From Proteiniborus sp. DW1 (GTDB taxonomy: Bacteria > Bacillota > Clostridia > Tissierellales > Proteiniboraceae): DNA of 34,877 nucleotides. A program made the position numbers and the translations under genes. The stretch is taken from the NCBI RefSeq assembly GCF_900095305.1, contig NZ_FMDO01000041.1, forward strand, positions 1 to 34,877. Reading direction: 5' to 3'. Positions 21,349 to 30,077 of the stretch are shown piece by piece. The notes under the pieces are model-generated. The model searched no databases, was not told the origin of the DNA, and saw nothing but the letters and a program-made list of their open reading frames with translations. Positions within the stretch are counted from its first letter, which is position 1, and every line of letters starts with the position of its first letter.

Positions 21349-22347
21349 CTAATCATCTTCATTTTCAATTTCTTGATTTTGAGAGAAATATAATTCTAAT
21401 GCTTTTTCAATTATCATTTCAATATCTTTTTGATTTTGGTCTTCTGAAAAATATTTGCTAATAATTTTGGGCTTTACCTTAATGCTTTTAGGTTTCTTGC
21501 TAGGATTATCAAAATACTTCCCAGATAAAATATCAAAAGCTTTTTCTTCTGTGAGACTTCTATGCTGAGAAAATTTCTTTAAAGCAGCAGCTTTTTTTAT
21601 ATCTACCTTAAATTTTTTCTCTTTCAATATCCCTTCAACACTTTCTTGTTCATCTTCTTTAAGAAATGATAAATCTACTGCTGCAATAAAGGGGATCTCT
21701 TCTGAGTCTAATCTATATTTTAATGGTTCAATCAAACTATCTATCCTTAGATACCTTGAAATAGTTTTTCCAGATAAATCATATTGATTACCTATTTTTT
21801 CTCTACTCTCTAACTTCTGGTCAACTTGTCCAGAAGTTAAGTTTTCCTGTAAATCATAAGGGTTTGAAAGCCTTTCTATTTCATTTATAAGATCTATTCT
21901 TTTACCTTGTTCTTTAATAGCATTATATCTTTCTGTTAATATTCTTGCTTTCTCCGAATGGCTTAGCTCTGAAAACGACCGTTGTATTAGATTAGTCTCT
22001 GTAACTATTAACATAGCTTCTTCATCAGTTAAGCTTTCCTTAATCACTGCTGGCACTCTTTCTAATCCTGCTATTGTTGCAGCATTAGCCCTATTATGAC
22101 CTGAAAGTATTTCATATTTACCGTTGTCTGTAGGTCTGACTATTAATGGCAATATGATTCCATGTTCTTTTATGCTTTCTACCATATCATTTAATCTTTC
22201 ACCCTCATATAACTTAAAAGGATGATTTTTAAAAGGTACAAGTTGGGATAAATCTATTTCTTTTATTCCTGAGTCTGAGCTTTCTAATATATCTTCTTCA
22301 TCAGAAAATAAATCGTTTATATTTATAATTTTTCTTTTCTCAATCAT
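21349..22347 (-). CDS. parB: ParB-like partition protein
   Basis: About 332 residues. The ParB N-terminal CTPase/nuclease-like fold includes IDLSQLVPFKNHPF, VESIKEHGIILPLIVRP, YEILSGHNRANAATIAGLERVPAVI and DEEAMLIVTETNLIQR, which contain the GHNR and E-x-N-L-x-R boxes. A helix-turn-helix region follows (GNQYDLSGKTISRYLRIDSL). The C-terminal dimerisation part ends IENEDD and lacks the shared tail. The ATG at 22347 overlaps the parA stop (22340-22342), showing coupling. It should bind parS-like sites and load with ParA for segregation. I found no evident parS palindrome nearby. Confidence 0.92.
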   Translation of the reverse strand: MIEKRKIININDLFSDEEDILESSDSGIKEIDLSQLVPFKNHPFKLYEGERLNDMVESIKEHGIILPLIVRPTDNGKYEILSGHNRANAATIAGLERVPAVIKESLTDEEAMLIVTETNLIQRSFSELSHSEKARILTERYNAIKEQGKRIDLINEIERLSNPYDLQENLTSGQVDQKLESREKIGNQYDLSGKTISRYLRIDSLIEPLKYRLDSEEIPFIAAVDLSFLKEDEQESVEGILKEKKFKVDIKKAAALKKFSQHRSLTEEKAFDILSGKYFDNPSKKPKSIKVKPKIISKYFSEDQNQKDIEMIIEKALELYFSQNQEIENEDD

Positions 22348-23137
22348 TAGCAATCAGCTCCTTAGCAAAACACTGGTAAGCTTTAGATACCTTGTTTTTA
22401 GGATCATATTCTATAATGCTTTTTCTATTTTTAATTGCTTCTCCAGCTCTAACAGAAGCAGGTATTTTATTATTAAATATTTTCATATCTAAATCAAATT
22501 TATCTTTAATATACACTGCACTTTCATTTACTGCTCTAAGCATTTCTTTAGATAAATTAGTCCTTTCATTTAGCATGGTTATTAAAATGCCTTCTACCTT
22601 GATTCTTGGATTTATTCTTTTCTTTGTCTTCTTTATTGTAGATGTCAAATCTCCTAACCCCTTAGCTGATAAGAATTCTGGAGTAACAGGTATAATTATG
22701 CTGTCACAAGCTGTCAAAGCATTAATTGTTAATGTCCCTAACGATGGTGAACAGTCTATCAGTATATAATCGAAATCTCTTCTTATAGGCTCTATAACCG
22801 ATTTTAATATCTGTTCTTTACACATGACATTTACTAAAGTCATTTCAATACCTGCTAATTGTAGATTTGCAGGTATTAGATTTAAGTTTTTTTTAATTTC
22901 TAGAATACATTTTTCTTCTGTTTCTCTTTCTTCTATTGCATCTGTCATAAGTGTTTGAATACCTGGTTTATTATCTGTCTTATATCCTAATGCAACTGTT
23001 AAACTTCCTTGTGGGTCAAAATCTATCAATAGTACTTTTTTACCTATCTGTGATAAAGCATAGCCAAGATTTAAAGCTGTGGTTGTTTTACCTACTCCAC
23101 CTTTTTGGTTAACAATTGCTATTATTTTAGATTGCAT
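22340..23137 (-). CDS. parA: ParA/Soj-type partition ATPase
   Basis: About 265 residues. The deviant Walker A NQKGGVGKTT comes near residues 9-18, then KVLLIDFDPQGSLTVALG (Walker A' region) and FDYILIDCSPSLG (Walker B). The protein has no N-terminal helix-turn-helix, so it is of the short Soj-like type used by type Ib plasmids and chromosomes. I choose the ATG at 23137 (GGGAGAG at 6 nt) over that at 23143, which touches the ribosome-binding site. A terminator and a truncated gene lie just upstream, so its own promoter must be within about 60 bp or shared. Confidence 0.93.
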   Translation of the reverse strand: MQSKIIAIVNQKGGVGKTTTALNLGYALSQIGKKVLLIDFDPQGSLTVALGYKTDNKPGIQTLMTDAIEERETEEKCILEIKKNLNLIPANLQLAGIEMTLVNVMCKEQILKSVIEPIRRDFDYILIDCSPSLGTLTINALTACDSIIIPVTPEFLSAKGLGDLTSTIKKTKKRINPRIKVEGILITMLNERTNLSKEMLRAVNESAVYIKDKFDLDMKIFNNKIPASVRAGEAIKNRKSIIEYDPKNKVSKAYQCFAKELIAND

Positions 23138-23162
23138 CAACATCTCTCCCTATATTATTTTT

Positions 23163-23203
23163 CAAAAAAATTAGGACAAGCATATAAAAGTGTTTGTCCT
23201 AAT
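23163..23203 (-). terminator. Terminator upstream of parA
   Basis: ATTAGGACAA (23170-23179) pairs perfectly with TTGTCCTAAT (23194-23203). On the minus strand the stem is followed by seven T. It terminates transcripts from the truncated gene at 23211-23340 and isolates parA. Confidence 0.8.
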
Positions 23204-23210
23204 TTAAGTA

Positions 23211-23340
23211 TCATTTTTTTAATAGCTTGTCCTTTGATTTTCTATTATTATCTATCTTATGGGTTGTTGTTATAGTATTGTTGCTAACTATATCTTCTAT
23301 TTTGTCTATAGTTTTTCTGTTTTCCAATGTGTTTACACTA
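23211..23340 (-). pseudogene. C-terminal remnant of a truncated cassette gene
   Basis: An open frame of about 42 codons with no start reads LENRKTIDKIEDIVSNN, then TITTTHKIDNNRKSKDKLLKK, stop at 23211-23213. It is charged and low in complexity, like the disordered end of a longer protein. It faces the same way as parA and is followed by a true terminator, so it looks like the surviving 3' end of the gene that used to precede parA. It is cut where the sodC fragment begins. Confidence 0.5.
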
Positions 23341-23550
23341 CCACATGGGAATCATGCCGGTGACTTTCCAGTGTTGTTTTCTAATGATGGTTATGCAGAG
23401 ATGAAATTTTTCACTAATAGGTTTAAACCTTGGGATGTAATCGGAAAATCCATAATAATACATCAAAACCCAGATGATTATCGCTCTCAGCCAGCAGGAA
23501 ATTCAGGAAAAAAACTAGCTTGCGGTATTATACAACCAAGATACTTCTAA
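23338..23550 (+). pseudogene. sodC: 5'-truncated Cu/Zn superoxide dismutase
   Basis: Plus-strand frame with LPHGNHAGDFPVLFSNDGYA and IIIHQNPDDYRSQPAGNSGK, then KLACGIIQ. These match the second half of SodC-type superoxide dismutases: the zinc-site HGNHAGD, the IHxxPDDY loop and the GNSGxxxACGII end. The N-terminal half with the first copper ligands is missing; upstream codons in this frame are AT-rich hydrophobic noise overlapping the minus-strand remnant. There is therefore no functional gene. The clean loss of homology near 23338 marks a recombination point between element and chromosome. Confidence 0.8.
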
Positions 23551-23561
23551 GATTTTAAAAA

Positions 23562-23592
23562 ATGAGCTGCAAACCATACAAATGCAGCTCAT
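23562..23592. terminator. Bidirectional terminator after the sodC remnant
   Basis: ATGAGCTGCA (23562-23571) pairs perfectly with TGCAGCTCAT (23583-23592), loop of 11 nt. On the plus strand it is followed by ATATTTTA, and on the minus strand by six T. Confidence 0.75.
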
Positions 23593-23600
23593 ATATTTTA

Positions 23601-24137
23601 ATAATTATAGTAACAAAATTATTAGAAATTTTATACCGCATAAACCTATGTCAATATTGCTGCTTTAAATAATCCATTAGCAGCTTAGCTCATCAAGAGT
23701 TTTACCTGAACATACTGAACTAATGAAATCATCTCATTCAATACTTATATTTAGGATAGGTTTTACTCCTGGTTTTAGTTCATTTAATTGTTAAATAAAT
23801 GCTAGAATGCCACATCACAAAGGCAATATGTATAGCTTACTTTAAATTCAGCACTTCAGTGAAAACTTAAATAAATTAATGTCTGAATGGGAATGATGCC
23901 AAAACCTTATGAAAAAACTAAGTTTTTGTCTTAAGATGTCAATTAGGTTACTTTTTGACCAAACTATTGGCATAAATCCAATATTATAAAATGAAACAAG
24001 TGCAAATGTTTCACCATTTTAAAAGGTTACATTTACACTTTTTAATACCAAAAAATCCTATATTTTAACTTATACTCTTAGCGTTTTTACAACTAAAAAC
24101 CTTAAAATCAACTATAAGTCTTCATTATAGTTTAATA
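23601..24137. other. Non-coding stretch with decayed coding traces
   Basis: No intact gene seen. A minus-strand frame around 23640-23787 reads LNELKPGVKPILNISIE, then DDFISSVCSGKTLDELSC with in-frame stops, which looks like a decayed gene of unknown family. An imperfect hairpin at 23999-24041 (AAGTGCAAATGT... with ACATTTACACTT) followed by TTTTT may be a terminator for either strand. Confidence 0.4.
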
Positions 24138-25133
24138 TTAAACGTCTATATTTACATATTCTTTGAGTTCTTTCATTACCCACGGTTTTATTTCTAATTT
24201 GAACTTTCGCTTCTCCTCTTTTACTCTAAATGAAATTTTTCCACTTATTTCTTTTTGAGGTTTTAAGATACCATTTATACCGTTCTCCTCTGGGAGCACT
24301 ATATTGTAAACCTGATTGTCCATATCAACTAACTTAAATATCATATGTGAAGTTATTTGTTCTTCTTTTGAACCATCATTTCTTACAGACAAGTTAATAT
24401 CTAAAAAATAATTTCCTTCACCTGCAGCTCCAAATTTATTTCGTTCAGACACTAATACTTCTTTTATATTAAAAACTAGACTATCTATTGTTATATTAGT
24501 TATATTACCTTTGGGATCCAAGTCACTTTCTTTTATAATATGTTCTTCATTCTCATTAGAATTGCTGACTATTTCATTATTGTTCGTATAATAAGGTTCT
24601 CCTATTTCAATGTCTAGTATTCCTGTTTCCTGACTCATCATTGAAGGTCTAATATATAAATCAAAACTATTAATTCCTTTTGGAACCTCAAACCAAACTG
24701 TTCCTTCCTTACTTTCATCTGACGAAAGTAAACCATTAATACTATCTGGTCCTTCTGGCAAAACAATATTATATATATTCCCATTCTTATCATATAGTTT
24801 AAACATCATTATAGATGTTAATTGCTCCTGTGTAGTACTATCATTCGTGACTTTTAAATTTACACAAACTAGCTTATTTCCTTCTGAAGCTGTTTTATAT
24901 TGATTACTCTTACTTTCACTTACATTGTTAACTGTAAATATTAAATTATTTATTCTTATACTATTGTTACATACTTCCAAACTAGAAGTTTTATAAGATT
25001 CTATGATTTCTTCTGCATTTATCCTATTACTCACAACTACTGTTATACTACCTGCAATAACAGCTAATATCAAATATTTTATAACTGTCCTTTTATGTAT
25101 ACAAGTTCTTATATGTTTTATAATATTCATCAT
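24138..25133 (-). CDS. Secreted or anchored protein with two DUF4352-like domains
   Basis: 331 residues. An N-terminal membrane helix or signal (VIKYLILAVIAGSITVVV, about 17-35) is followed by two copies of an immunoglobulin-like DUF4352 domain (about 45-175 and 215-325). Both carry F-x-(V/I)-(N/K)-x-V-x-x-S-x-x-(N/K), (A/S)-(A/S)-E-G-N, L-x-V-x-N-D-(S/G)-(T/S)-x-(E/Q)-(E/Q), MIFKL/MMFKL-x-D and YNIVLPE. The repeats show internal duplication. Such domains bind ligands or stabilise surface proteins in Gram-positives; the exact role is unknown. It stands alone with decayed DNA on both sides, and GGAGGG lies before the start. Confidence 0.72.
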   Translation of the reverse strand: MMNIIKHIRTCIHKRTVIKYLILAVIAGSITVVVSNRINAEEIIESYKTSSLEVCNNSIRINNLIFTVNNVSESKSNQYKTASEGNKLVCVNLKVTNDSTTQEQLTSIMMFKLYDKNGNIYNIVLPEGPDSINGLLSSDESKEGTVWFEVPKGINSFDLYIRPSMMSQETGILDIEIGEPYYTNNNEIVSNSNENEEHIIKESDLDPKGNITNITIDSLVFNIKEVLVSERNKFGAAGEGNYFLDINLSVRNDGSKEEQITSHMIFKLVDMDNQVYNIVLPEENGINGILKPQKEISGKISFRVKEEKRKFKLEIKPWVMKELKEYVNIDV

Positions 25134-25971
25134 ACTCTAAACCCTCCCTCTATAATTGCTAAGTTTCTTGGTAAACTTCATTTTATTTTAAAACTTTATC
25201 TGGCTATAAAAGTACTTTATCTACCTATATTAATATTATATATGCTTCTTACAATTTACATAATTCATATACATTAAATATTTACACATTGTAAAAATAT
25301 TTGGCTATAAGTAGAATTGACCACTTAGTTTTGGACAAAACCCACTAATATTTCTAATATCATAGTGTTTCATTTTGCTCTTGGCTTGTTGTGCATTAAT
25401 GTTTATCTTCATCAAGGTTAAAAGCTACATATCTGCTAACGCACACCCTTGATTTCAGCTTCTTCTAGAGACTTAGATTAATATTATTAAAATAATTATA
25501 ATTTGAGATTAATCTATTTTCTTTGACTCTTTAGCCCATCGGAGAGTAATTTCAAGAACTAAATCCTATCTTCTATCAACCAAGGTTGTATCACTAATTT
25601 CCTCTACTTCTCTGACAATTTAACATTTAAATTATTCTAGATATATTTTACCTTTATTTATCAATTTAGACAATCCCCATTTATGATATTATATATAACA
25701 TTATTCGCTATAAAATGCAGATAACATTGGTAAATTTTTAGATAAATTACCTTCACTCATTAGTATTACGTATTACTAGGTATCATACTTGCATATTAAA
25801 TATCCGATTTCTCTCTAATATTGTGTATTAAAGAAACTTCAGTTTCTTAAGGGCACATTTTTGAGTATAATTTATTAATCTCTTTTCCCTCTTTCTGATA
25901 TTAAGTTAATATCAAACGCATAAATGATTTATTGTTTGGATAGCCTACTACTATGAAAGGAGAATATCTAA
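25134..25971. other. Long gene-poor region with degenerate coding traces
   Basis: About 840 bp without an intact gene. A minus-strand trace around 25497-25622 reads IVREVEEISDTTLVDRR, stop, DLVLEITLRWAKESKKID, consistent with a dead gene. A short perfect hairpin is at 25831-25848. The bases GAATTGACCACTT near 25314 resemble insertion-sequence ends, but no transposase is visible. Nothing functional can be claimed except the promoter and leader expected for the gene at 25972. Confidence 0.4.
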
Positions 25972-26142
25972 ATGCCAGAATTAAATGATTTGCTAAATGA
26001 CATTGAAAAACTTAGAAAAAACTTAATAAAATTAATAGAAGAAAAAGAAAATAATCTACAGGATCCTGATATAATAGCTGCAAGTCAAATTCTTAATGCT
26101 GCTATTACTAAATATAATGAATTTATTAAAAGCAAACTATAA
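25972..26142 (+). CDS. Spo0E-like aspartyl-phosphate phosphatase
   Basis: 56 residues, MPELNDLLNDIEKLRKNLIK..., with the helical hairpin of Spo0E-like proteins. The signature region is DIIAASQILNAAITKYNEFI, where the classical S-x-x-L-D has Asn in place of Asp (SQILN). These small proteins dephosphorylate Spo0A~P and delay sporulation; the substituted Asp could affect activity. AAAGGAG lies 10 nt before the ATG at 25972. It is a single plus-strand gene with its own terminator. Its presence supports a spore-forming host. Confidence 0.8.
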   Translation: MPELNDLLNDIEKLRKNLIKLIEEKENNLQDPDIIAASQILNAAITKYNEFIKSKL

Positions 26143-26166
26143 GCTTCATTGTATTTTAATGATTAA

Positions 26167-26191
26167 AAGTTACAGATTAGGTCTGTAACTT
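26167..26191 (+). terminator. Terminator of the Spo0E-like gene
   Basis: AAGTTACAGA (26167-26176) pairs perfectly with TCTGTAACTT (26182-26191) with a 5-nt loop, followed by ATTT. It also lies 38 bp after the galE stop on the opposite strand and could serve both convergent genes. Confidence 0.75.
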
Positions 26192-26228
26192 ATTTAACAG
26201 TACCTGGGATATATTTAAATCCTCTGTT

Positions 26229-27227
26229 TTAATTATTAATTTTACGTTCACCATTAGCATGTTTTTTATAGAACTCCCAAGCAGATTGGATTATGTCTTT
26301 TATATTAGTATATTGTGGCTCCCAGCCTAAGATATTCTTAGCCTTTTCTGATGATGCAACTAGTACTGCAGGATCACCTGCTCTTCTAGAAGTAATCTCC
26401 TTTTCAATAGGATTTCCTGTAACATCCTCAGCAGCCTTGATTATTTCATTAACAGTAAAGCCTAATTCATTACCTAGGTTAAAGATGTTACTATCATTAC
26501 CTTTTCTTAAATATTCTAAAGCTAATAAATGAGCCTCTATTAAGTCCATGACATGAATATAGTCTCGTATACAAGTGCCATCTTTTGTATTATAATCGTT
26601 ACCATAGATATAGATTTTATCTCTTTTTCCTAATGGTACTTGCAAAACTAAAGGTATTAAATGAGTCTCAGGATTATGTTTTTCACCTATAAGCCCGTTT
26701 GAATGAGCACCCGCGACATTAAAGTATCTTAAAGAAACATATTTTATCCCGTGTGCTATACTTGTCCATTTCATCATCTTTTCCATAGCTAATTTGGTTT
26801 CCCCATAAGGATTTGTAGGATCAGTTGCATCTGACTCCTTAATAGGTATAGACTTAGACTCTCCGTATACAGCTGCAGATGATGAAAATATAATTTTGCT
26901 TACTTTGTTCGATACCATGGCTTTCAAAAGAACTTCCATTCCATAAACATTATTATTAAAATACTTTAATGGTTCCTTCATACTTTCTCCAACTATTGAA
27001 TTTGCAGCAAAGTGTATTACTGAGTCAATGGTATGTTCTTGAAAAATCTTATTCAAAAATTCAATATCTTTTATATCGCCTTTATAAAAAATTGCATCCT
27101 TGTGTACTGCATTAACATGTCCCGTTTGAAGATTGTCTGCAACTACAACCTTTTCTCCCTTTTCTATTAACTCATATACACAATGAGAGCCTATATACCC
27201 TGCACCACCACAAACTAATACTGTCAT
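26229..27227 (-). CDS. galE: UDP-glucose 4-epimerase
   Basis: 332-residue short-chain dehydrogenase/reductase that interconverts UDP-glucose and UDP-galactose for surface polysaccharide or galactose use, acting in the cytosol with bound NAD. The NAD-binding GGAGYIGSH is at 7-15, VIHFAAN near 70, the catalytic SSSAAVYG and the Y-x-x-x-K motif PYGETK near 146, and DGTCIRDYIHVMDL near 217-230 typical of GalE. Full length. It is followed by a terminator-like stem at 26167-26191 and lies downstream of glnS, from which a strong terminator separates it. Confidence 0.94.
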   Translation of the reverse strand: MTVLVCGGAGYIGSHCVYELIEKGEKVVVADNLQTGHVNAVHKDAIFYKGDIKDIEFLNKIFQEHTIDSVIHFAANSIVGESMKEPLKYFNNNVYGMEVLLKAMVSNKVSKIIFSSSAAVYGESKSIPIKESDATDPTNPYGETKLAMEKMMKWTSIAHGIKYVSLRYFNVAGAHSNGLIGEKHNPETHLIPLVLQVPLGKRDKIYIYGNDYNTKDGTCIRDYIHVMDLIEAHLLALEYLRKGNDSNIFNLGNELGFTVNEIIKAAEDVTGNPIEKEITSRRAGDPAVLVASSEKAKNILGWEPQYTNIKDIIQSAWEFYKKHANGERKINN

Positions 27228-27283
27228 AGTACATTCCCCTTTACCATTTGTATTTTCTAATTTCTTCCTAGTATATTATATCA

Positions 27284-27316
27284 TAAAAAAAGAAATGGCA
27301 AGCCTTCTACCATTTC
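27284..27316 (-). terminator. Terminator of glnS
   Basis: GAAATGG (27292-27298) pairs with CCATTTC (27310-27316). Read on the minus strand the stem is followed by seven T (27290-27284). It lies 10 bp after the glnS stop. Confidence 0.82.
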
Positions 27317-27325
27317 CTAATAATT

Positions 27326-28984
27326 TTAATTTTCTATCTTAAATGAACTTTTTAATGATACTATCCTATTGAATACTAACCTTTCATCTGTAGTGTGTTT
27401 TGTATCTACATTGAAGTATCCATGTCTAAAGAACTGGAACTTATCCTGAGGTTTGGCATCTTTCATATTTGGTTCAACAAAACCTTGCAAAATCTCCAAT
27501 GAATTAGGATTTATATTATCTAAGAATGTTTCTCCCTCTTCTTGTTGGTCATCAAGTATTAAGGGTTCATATAGTCTTATTTCAGCAGGTATAGCATTAC
27601 TTGCCTCTACCCAATGAATTGTACCCTTAACCTTTCTCCCTGTAAAACCTGTTCCACTCTTTGTTTCAGGGTCATAGGTACATCTTAACTCAATTACATT
27701 CCCTTCCTCATCTTTTATAACTTCATTACATTTAATGAAGTAGGCATTTTTTAATCTAACCTCATTGCCTGGGAAAAGCCTAAAGTATTTTTTAGGTGGA
27801 TTTTCCATGAAGTCATCTTGCTCAATGTATATTTCTCTTGAAAAAGGAATCTTTCTTTCACCTAGTTCAGGATTTTCGGAATTATTTTCTGCATCTAGCC
27901 ACTCAATTTGACCTTCTGGATAATTTGTAATAACCACCTTAAGTGGTCTAATAACAGCCATTACCCTAGGCACTTTAAGCTTCAAATCTTCTCTTACAAA
28001 ATGTTCAAGCATTTGCTCATCTACTAGACTGTTGCTCTTAGAAACACCTATTGCCCTACAAAAGTTTCTTATAGCCTCTGGAGTATATCCTTTTCTCCTT
28101 AGGCCAGATATAGTAGGCATTCTAGGATCATCCCAACCGTCAACTACATTCTCATCAACTAGTTGCTTTAACTTTCTCTTACTCATTACTGTATTAGTTA
28201 GATTAAGTCTAGCAAACTCTATTTGTTGTGGTATGCTCTCCATCTCACATTCTCTTACAAACCAATCATATAGTGGTCTTTGATCCTCGAATTCTAATGT
28301 ACATATAGAATGTGTTATGCCCTCTATAGCATCTTCTAATGGATGAGCAAAGGAGTACATAGGGTATATACACCATTTGTCTCCTGTATTATGATGTGAA
28401 GTATGAGAAATTCTATAAATAACAGGGTCTCTCATATTGATATTTGGTGAAGCCATGTCAATTTTAGCCCTTAATACCTTTTCACCATCTTTGAATTCTC
28501 CCTTTTTCATACGTTCAAAAAGGTCTAAATTTTCTTCTACTGTCCTATTTCTATAAGGACTTTCTTTTCCAGGCTCTGTTAGTGTTCCTCTATATTCTCT
28601 AATTTCATCTGCAGATAAATCGCATACATACGCCTTACCTTTTTTGATCAGTAAAACTGCTCTATTATACATTTCATCAAAATAGTCTGAAGCAAAATGA
28701 AGCTCCTCCCACTGAAAGCCAAGCCACTTTACATCTTCCTTTATTGATTCAACGTATTCTACATCTTCCTTTGTAGGATTAGTGTCGTCAAATCTAAGAT
28801 TTGTCCTTCCATTAAATTCATCAGCTAATTCAAAGTTTAATGTTATAGACTTAGCATGGCCAATATGTAAATAGCCATTTGGTTCTGGTGGAAACCTTGT
28901 AATTATTTCTTTATGCTTGCCTGCTTCTAAGTCGCTGATTACAATATTTCTGATAAAGTTTGATGATACTGGTTTGTCGTTCAT
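27326..28984 (-). CDS. glnS: Glutaminyl-tRNA synthetase
   Basis: 552-residue class I aminoacyl-tRNA synthetase that charges tRNA-Gln with glutamine. The HIGH motif is in [15 protein letters not shown] (about 31-45), with FDDTNP following. The KMSKS counterpart is VMSKRKL near 266-272. The C-terminal anticodon-binding beta-barrels include [14 protein letters not shown] and [12 protein letters not shown]. Length matches bacterial GlnS. The presence of GlnS with no linked gatCAB genes suggests direct Gln charging here, as in some Clostridia. Start at 28984 with GGAAGG upstream; a candidate promoter lies at 29086-29114. Confidence 0.95.
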   Translation of the reverse strand: MNDKPVSSNFIRNIVISDLEAGKHKEIITRFPPEPNGYLHIGHAKSITLNFELADEFNGRTNLRFDDTNPTKEDVEYVESIKEDVKWLGFQWEELHFASDYFDEMYNRAVLLIKKGKAYVCDLSADEIREYRGTLTEPGKESPYRNRTVEENLDLFERMKKGEFKDGEKVLRAKIDMASPNINMRDPVIYRISHTSHHNTGDKWCIYPMYSFAHPLEDAIEGITHSICTLEFEDQRPLYDWFVRECEMESIPQQIEFARLNLTNTVMSKRKLKQLVDENVVDGWDDPRMPTISGLRRKGYTPEAIRNFCRAIGVSKSNSLVDEQMLEHFVREDLKLKVPRVMAVIRPLKVVITNYPEGQIEWLDAENNSENPELGERKIPFSREIYIEQDDFMENPPKKYFRLFPGNEVRLKNAYFIKCNEVIKDEEGNVIELRCTYDPETKSGTGFTGRKVKGTIHWVEASNAIPAEIRLYEPLILDDQQEEGETFLDNINPNSLEILQGFVEPNMKDAKPQDKFQFFRHGYFNVDTKHTTDERLVFNRIVSLKSSFKIEN

Positions 28985-29085
28985 TGTAACACAACCTTCC
29001 TTTTCTCTGCTTTATTGTTAACTTATAATATAACATAATTATAAGATTTTTTCTATTTTAATGTCTTTTATATGTATGATATACT

Positions 29086-29114
29086 ATTTTAACCGTTTTA
29101 ATAATTTTATGCAA
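29086..29114 (-). promoter_or_regulatory. Candidate promoter for glnS
   Basis: On the minus strand there is TTGCAT at 29114-29109, a 17-bp spacer and TAAAAT at 29091-29086, about 100 bp upstream of the glnS start. A second AT-rich -10-like stretch lies nearer the gene, so the choice is uncertain. Confidence 0.4.
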
Positions 29115-29138
29115 TCTTTTTAAAAAAGTTATATAGGC

Positions 29139-29954
29139 TTAAAGGTATCTTAAAAATCCTTCTGGATTATTTAAAAACGATTTGAAGAATTTAACCGACT
29201 CTATATCCATATAGTCTGTTTTCTTAATAGGTAAATCATTTAGGTCATATATAGTTGCACCAGGATAAGCCATTATAATTGGAGAATGAGTAGCTATAAT
29301 AAACTGAGAGTTTTGGTTAATCATTTCCTTAAGCATGGCCATAAAAGCAAATTGATTCATAGGAGATAAGGGAGTTTCTGGCTCATCTAATATATATAGT
29401 CCATTAGGTATAAACCTTGCACTAAAAAACTCTAAAAAACTTTCACCATGTGATTTGCTCTCTAAATCACCATTATACATATTTTTCATTTCATATAGAG
29501 ATCGTGTATAAGGCATTCGAGCTAAATCTCGTGCATACTGACTTCTACCATGAAATCTATTGTCAACATCAGCCAGCTCTTGTTCCATATCTGTTTTCAT
29601 AATGTGTAGTTTTCTCAAATAATTAATGAAGTCCTCTGCTCTTAAGAAGAATCCTTTGTTAGTTTTTATGGTCCATGATAGCTTTAGATGTTTTGAAAGA
29701 GCCCTAGCATATTCAAATTCTCTGTCTTTGATTATATCTATATCACTTATTGTTATAGAACCGACAGCACAAGCAATTGCCTCTAGTAAAGTAGATTTCC
29801 CTGTACCATTTTCTCCGACAAGTATAGTTATGGGAGCATCAAAAGCTATTTTTGTAAATGACCTCACTAGAGGAATGTTAAATGGATACTCATCATTTAG
29901 CCCTTGATTTCTATTTGAATAGTGTACTTCTTTTAGATGAAACATTCTTTTCAT
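29139..29954 (-). CDS. AAA/ABC-type ATPase of unknown role
   Basis: 271-residue soluble ATPase with Walker A GENGTGKST (47-55), a signature-like SHGESFLEFF, Walker B GLYILDEPE and a switch His in IIATHSPIIMA. It belongs with the OLD/RecF-like predicted ATPases (COG3910 type) without membrane segments. The short region between Walker A and the signature (KHLKLSWTIKT, DMEQELADVDNRFHGRSQY) is a helical insert rather than a long SMC coil. The function of this group is not established; some act with nucleases in defence, but no nuclease partner is adjacent here. It is downstream of rsgA behind a terminator. Confidence 0.82.
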   Translation of the reverse strand: MKRMFHLKEVHYSNRNQGLNDEYPFNIPLVRSFTKIAFDAPITILVGENGTGKSTLLEAIACAVGSITISDIDIIKDREFEYARALSKHLKLSWTIKTNKGFFLRAEDFINYLRKLHIMKTDMEQELADVDNRFHGRSQYARDLARMPYTRSLYEMKNMYNGDLESKSHGESFLEFFSARFIPNGLYILDEPETPLSPMNQFAFMAMLKEMINQNSQFIIATHSPIIMAYPGATIYDLNDLPIKKTDYMDIESVKFFKSFLNNPEGFLRYL

Positions 29955-30021
29955 CCTTTCACATTAGTCTGTTATGTCTATCTAAGTATTGATAATATCA
30001 AACCATACTTAAAAAGTAAAG

Positions 30022-30054
30022 AAAGCTATCTCCTAGTTAGCAAGAAATAGCTTT
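30022..30054 (-). terminator. Terminator of rsgA
   Basis: AAAGCTAT (30022-30029) pairs with ATAGCTTT (30047-30054), with further partial pairing inside, and T-rich sequence follows on the minus strand. It lies 23 bp after the rsgA stop. Confidence 0.72.
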
Positions 30055-30077
30055 TCATACTTAATATAGTATTAAAT

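Noticed and set aside
23227-23337. Hydrophobic N-terminus of the sodC frame as a signal peptide
   Set aside because: The AT-rich codons overlap the minus-strand remnant and lack a ribosome-binding site; the SodC homology begins only at about 23338.
21349-23340. Chromosomal origin region because of parA-parB
   Set aside because: No dnaA, gidB, rpmH or parS palindrome is near; the neighbours are plasmid-type genes.
25296-25345. Insertion sequence end
   Set aside because: GAATTGACCACTT looks like a transposon end, but no partner repeat, target duplication or transposase was found.
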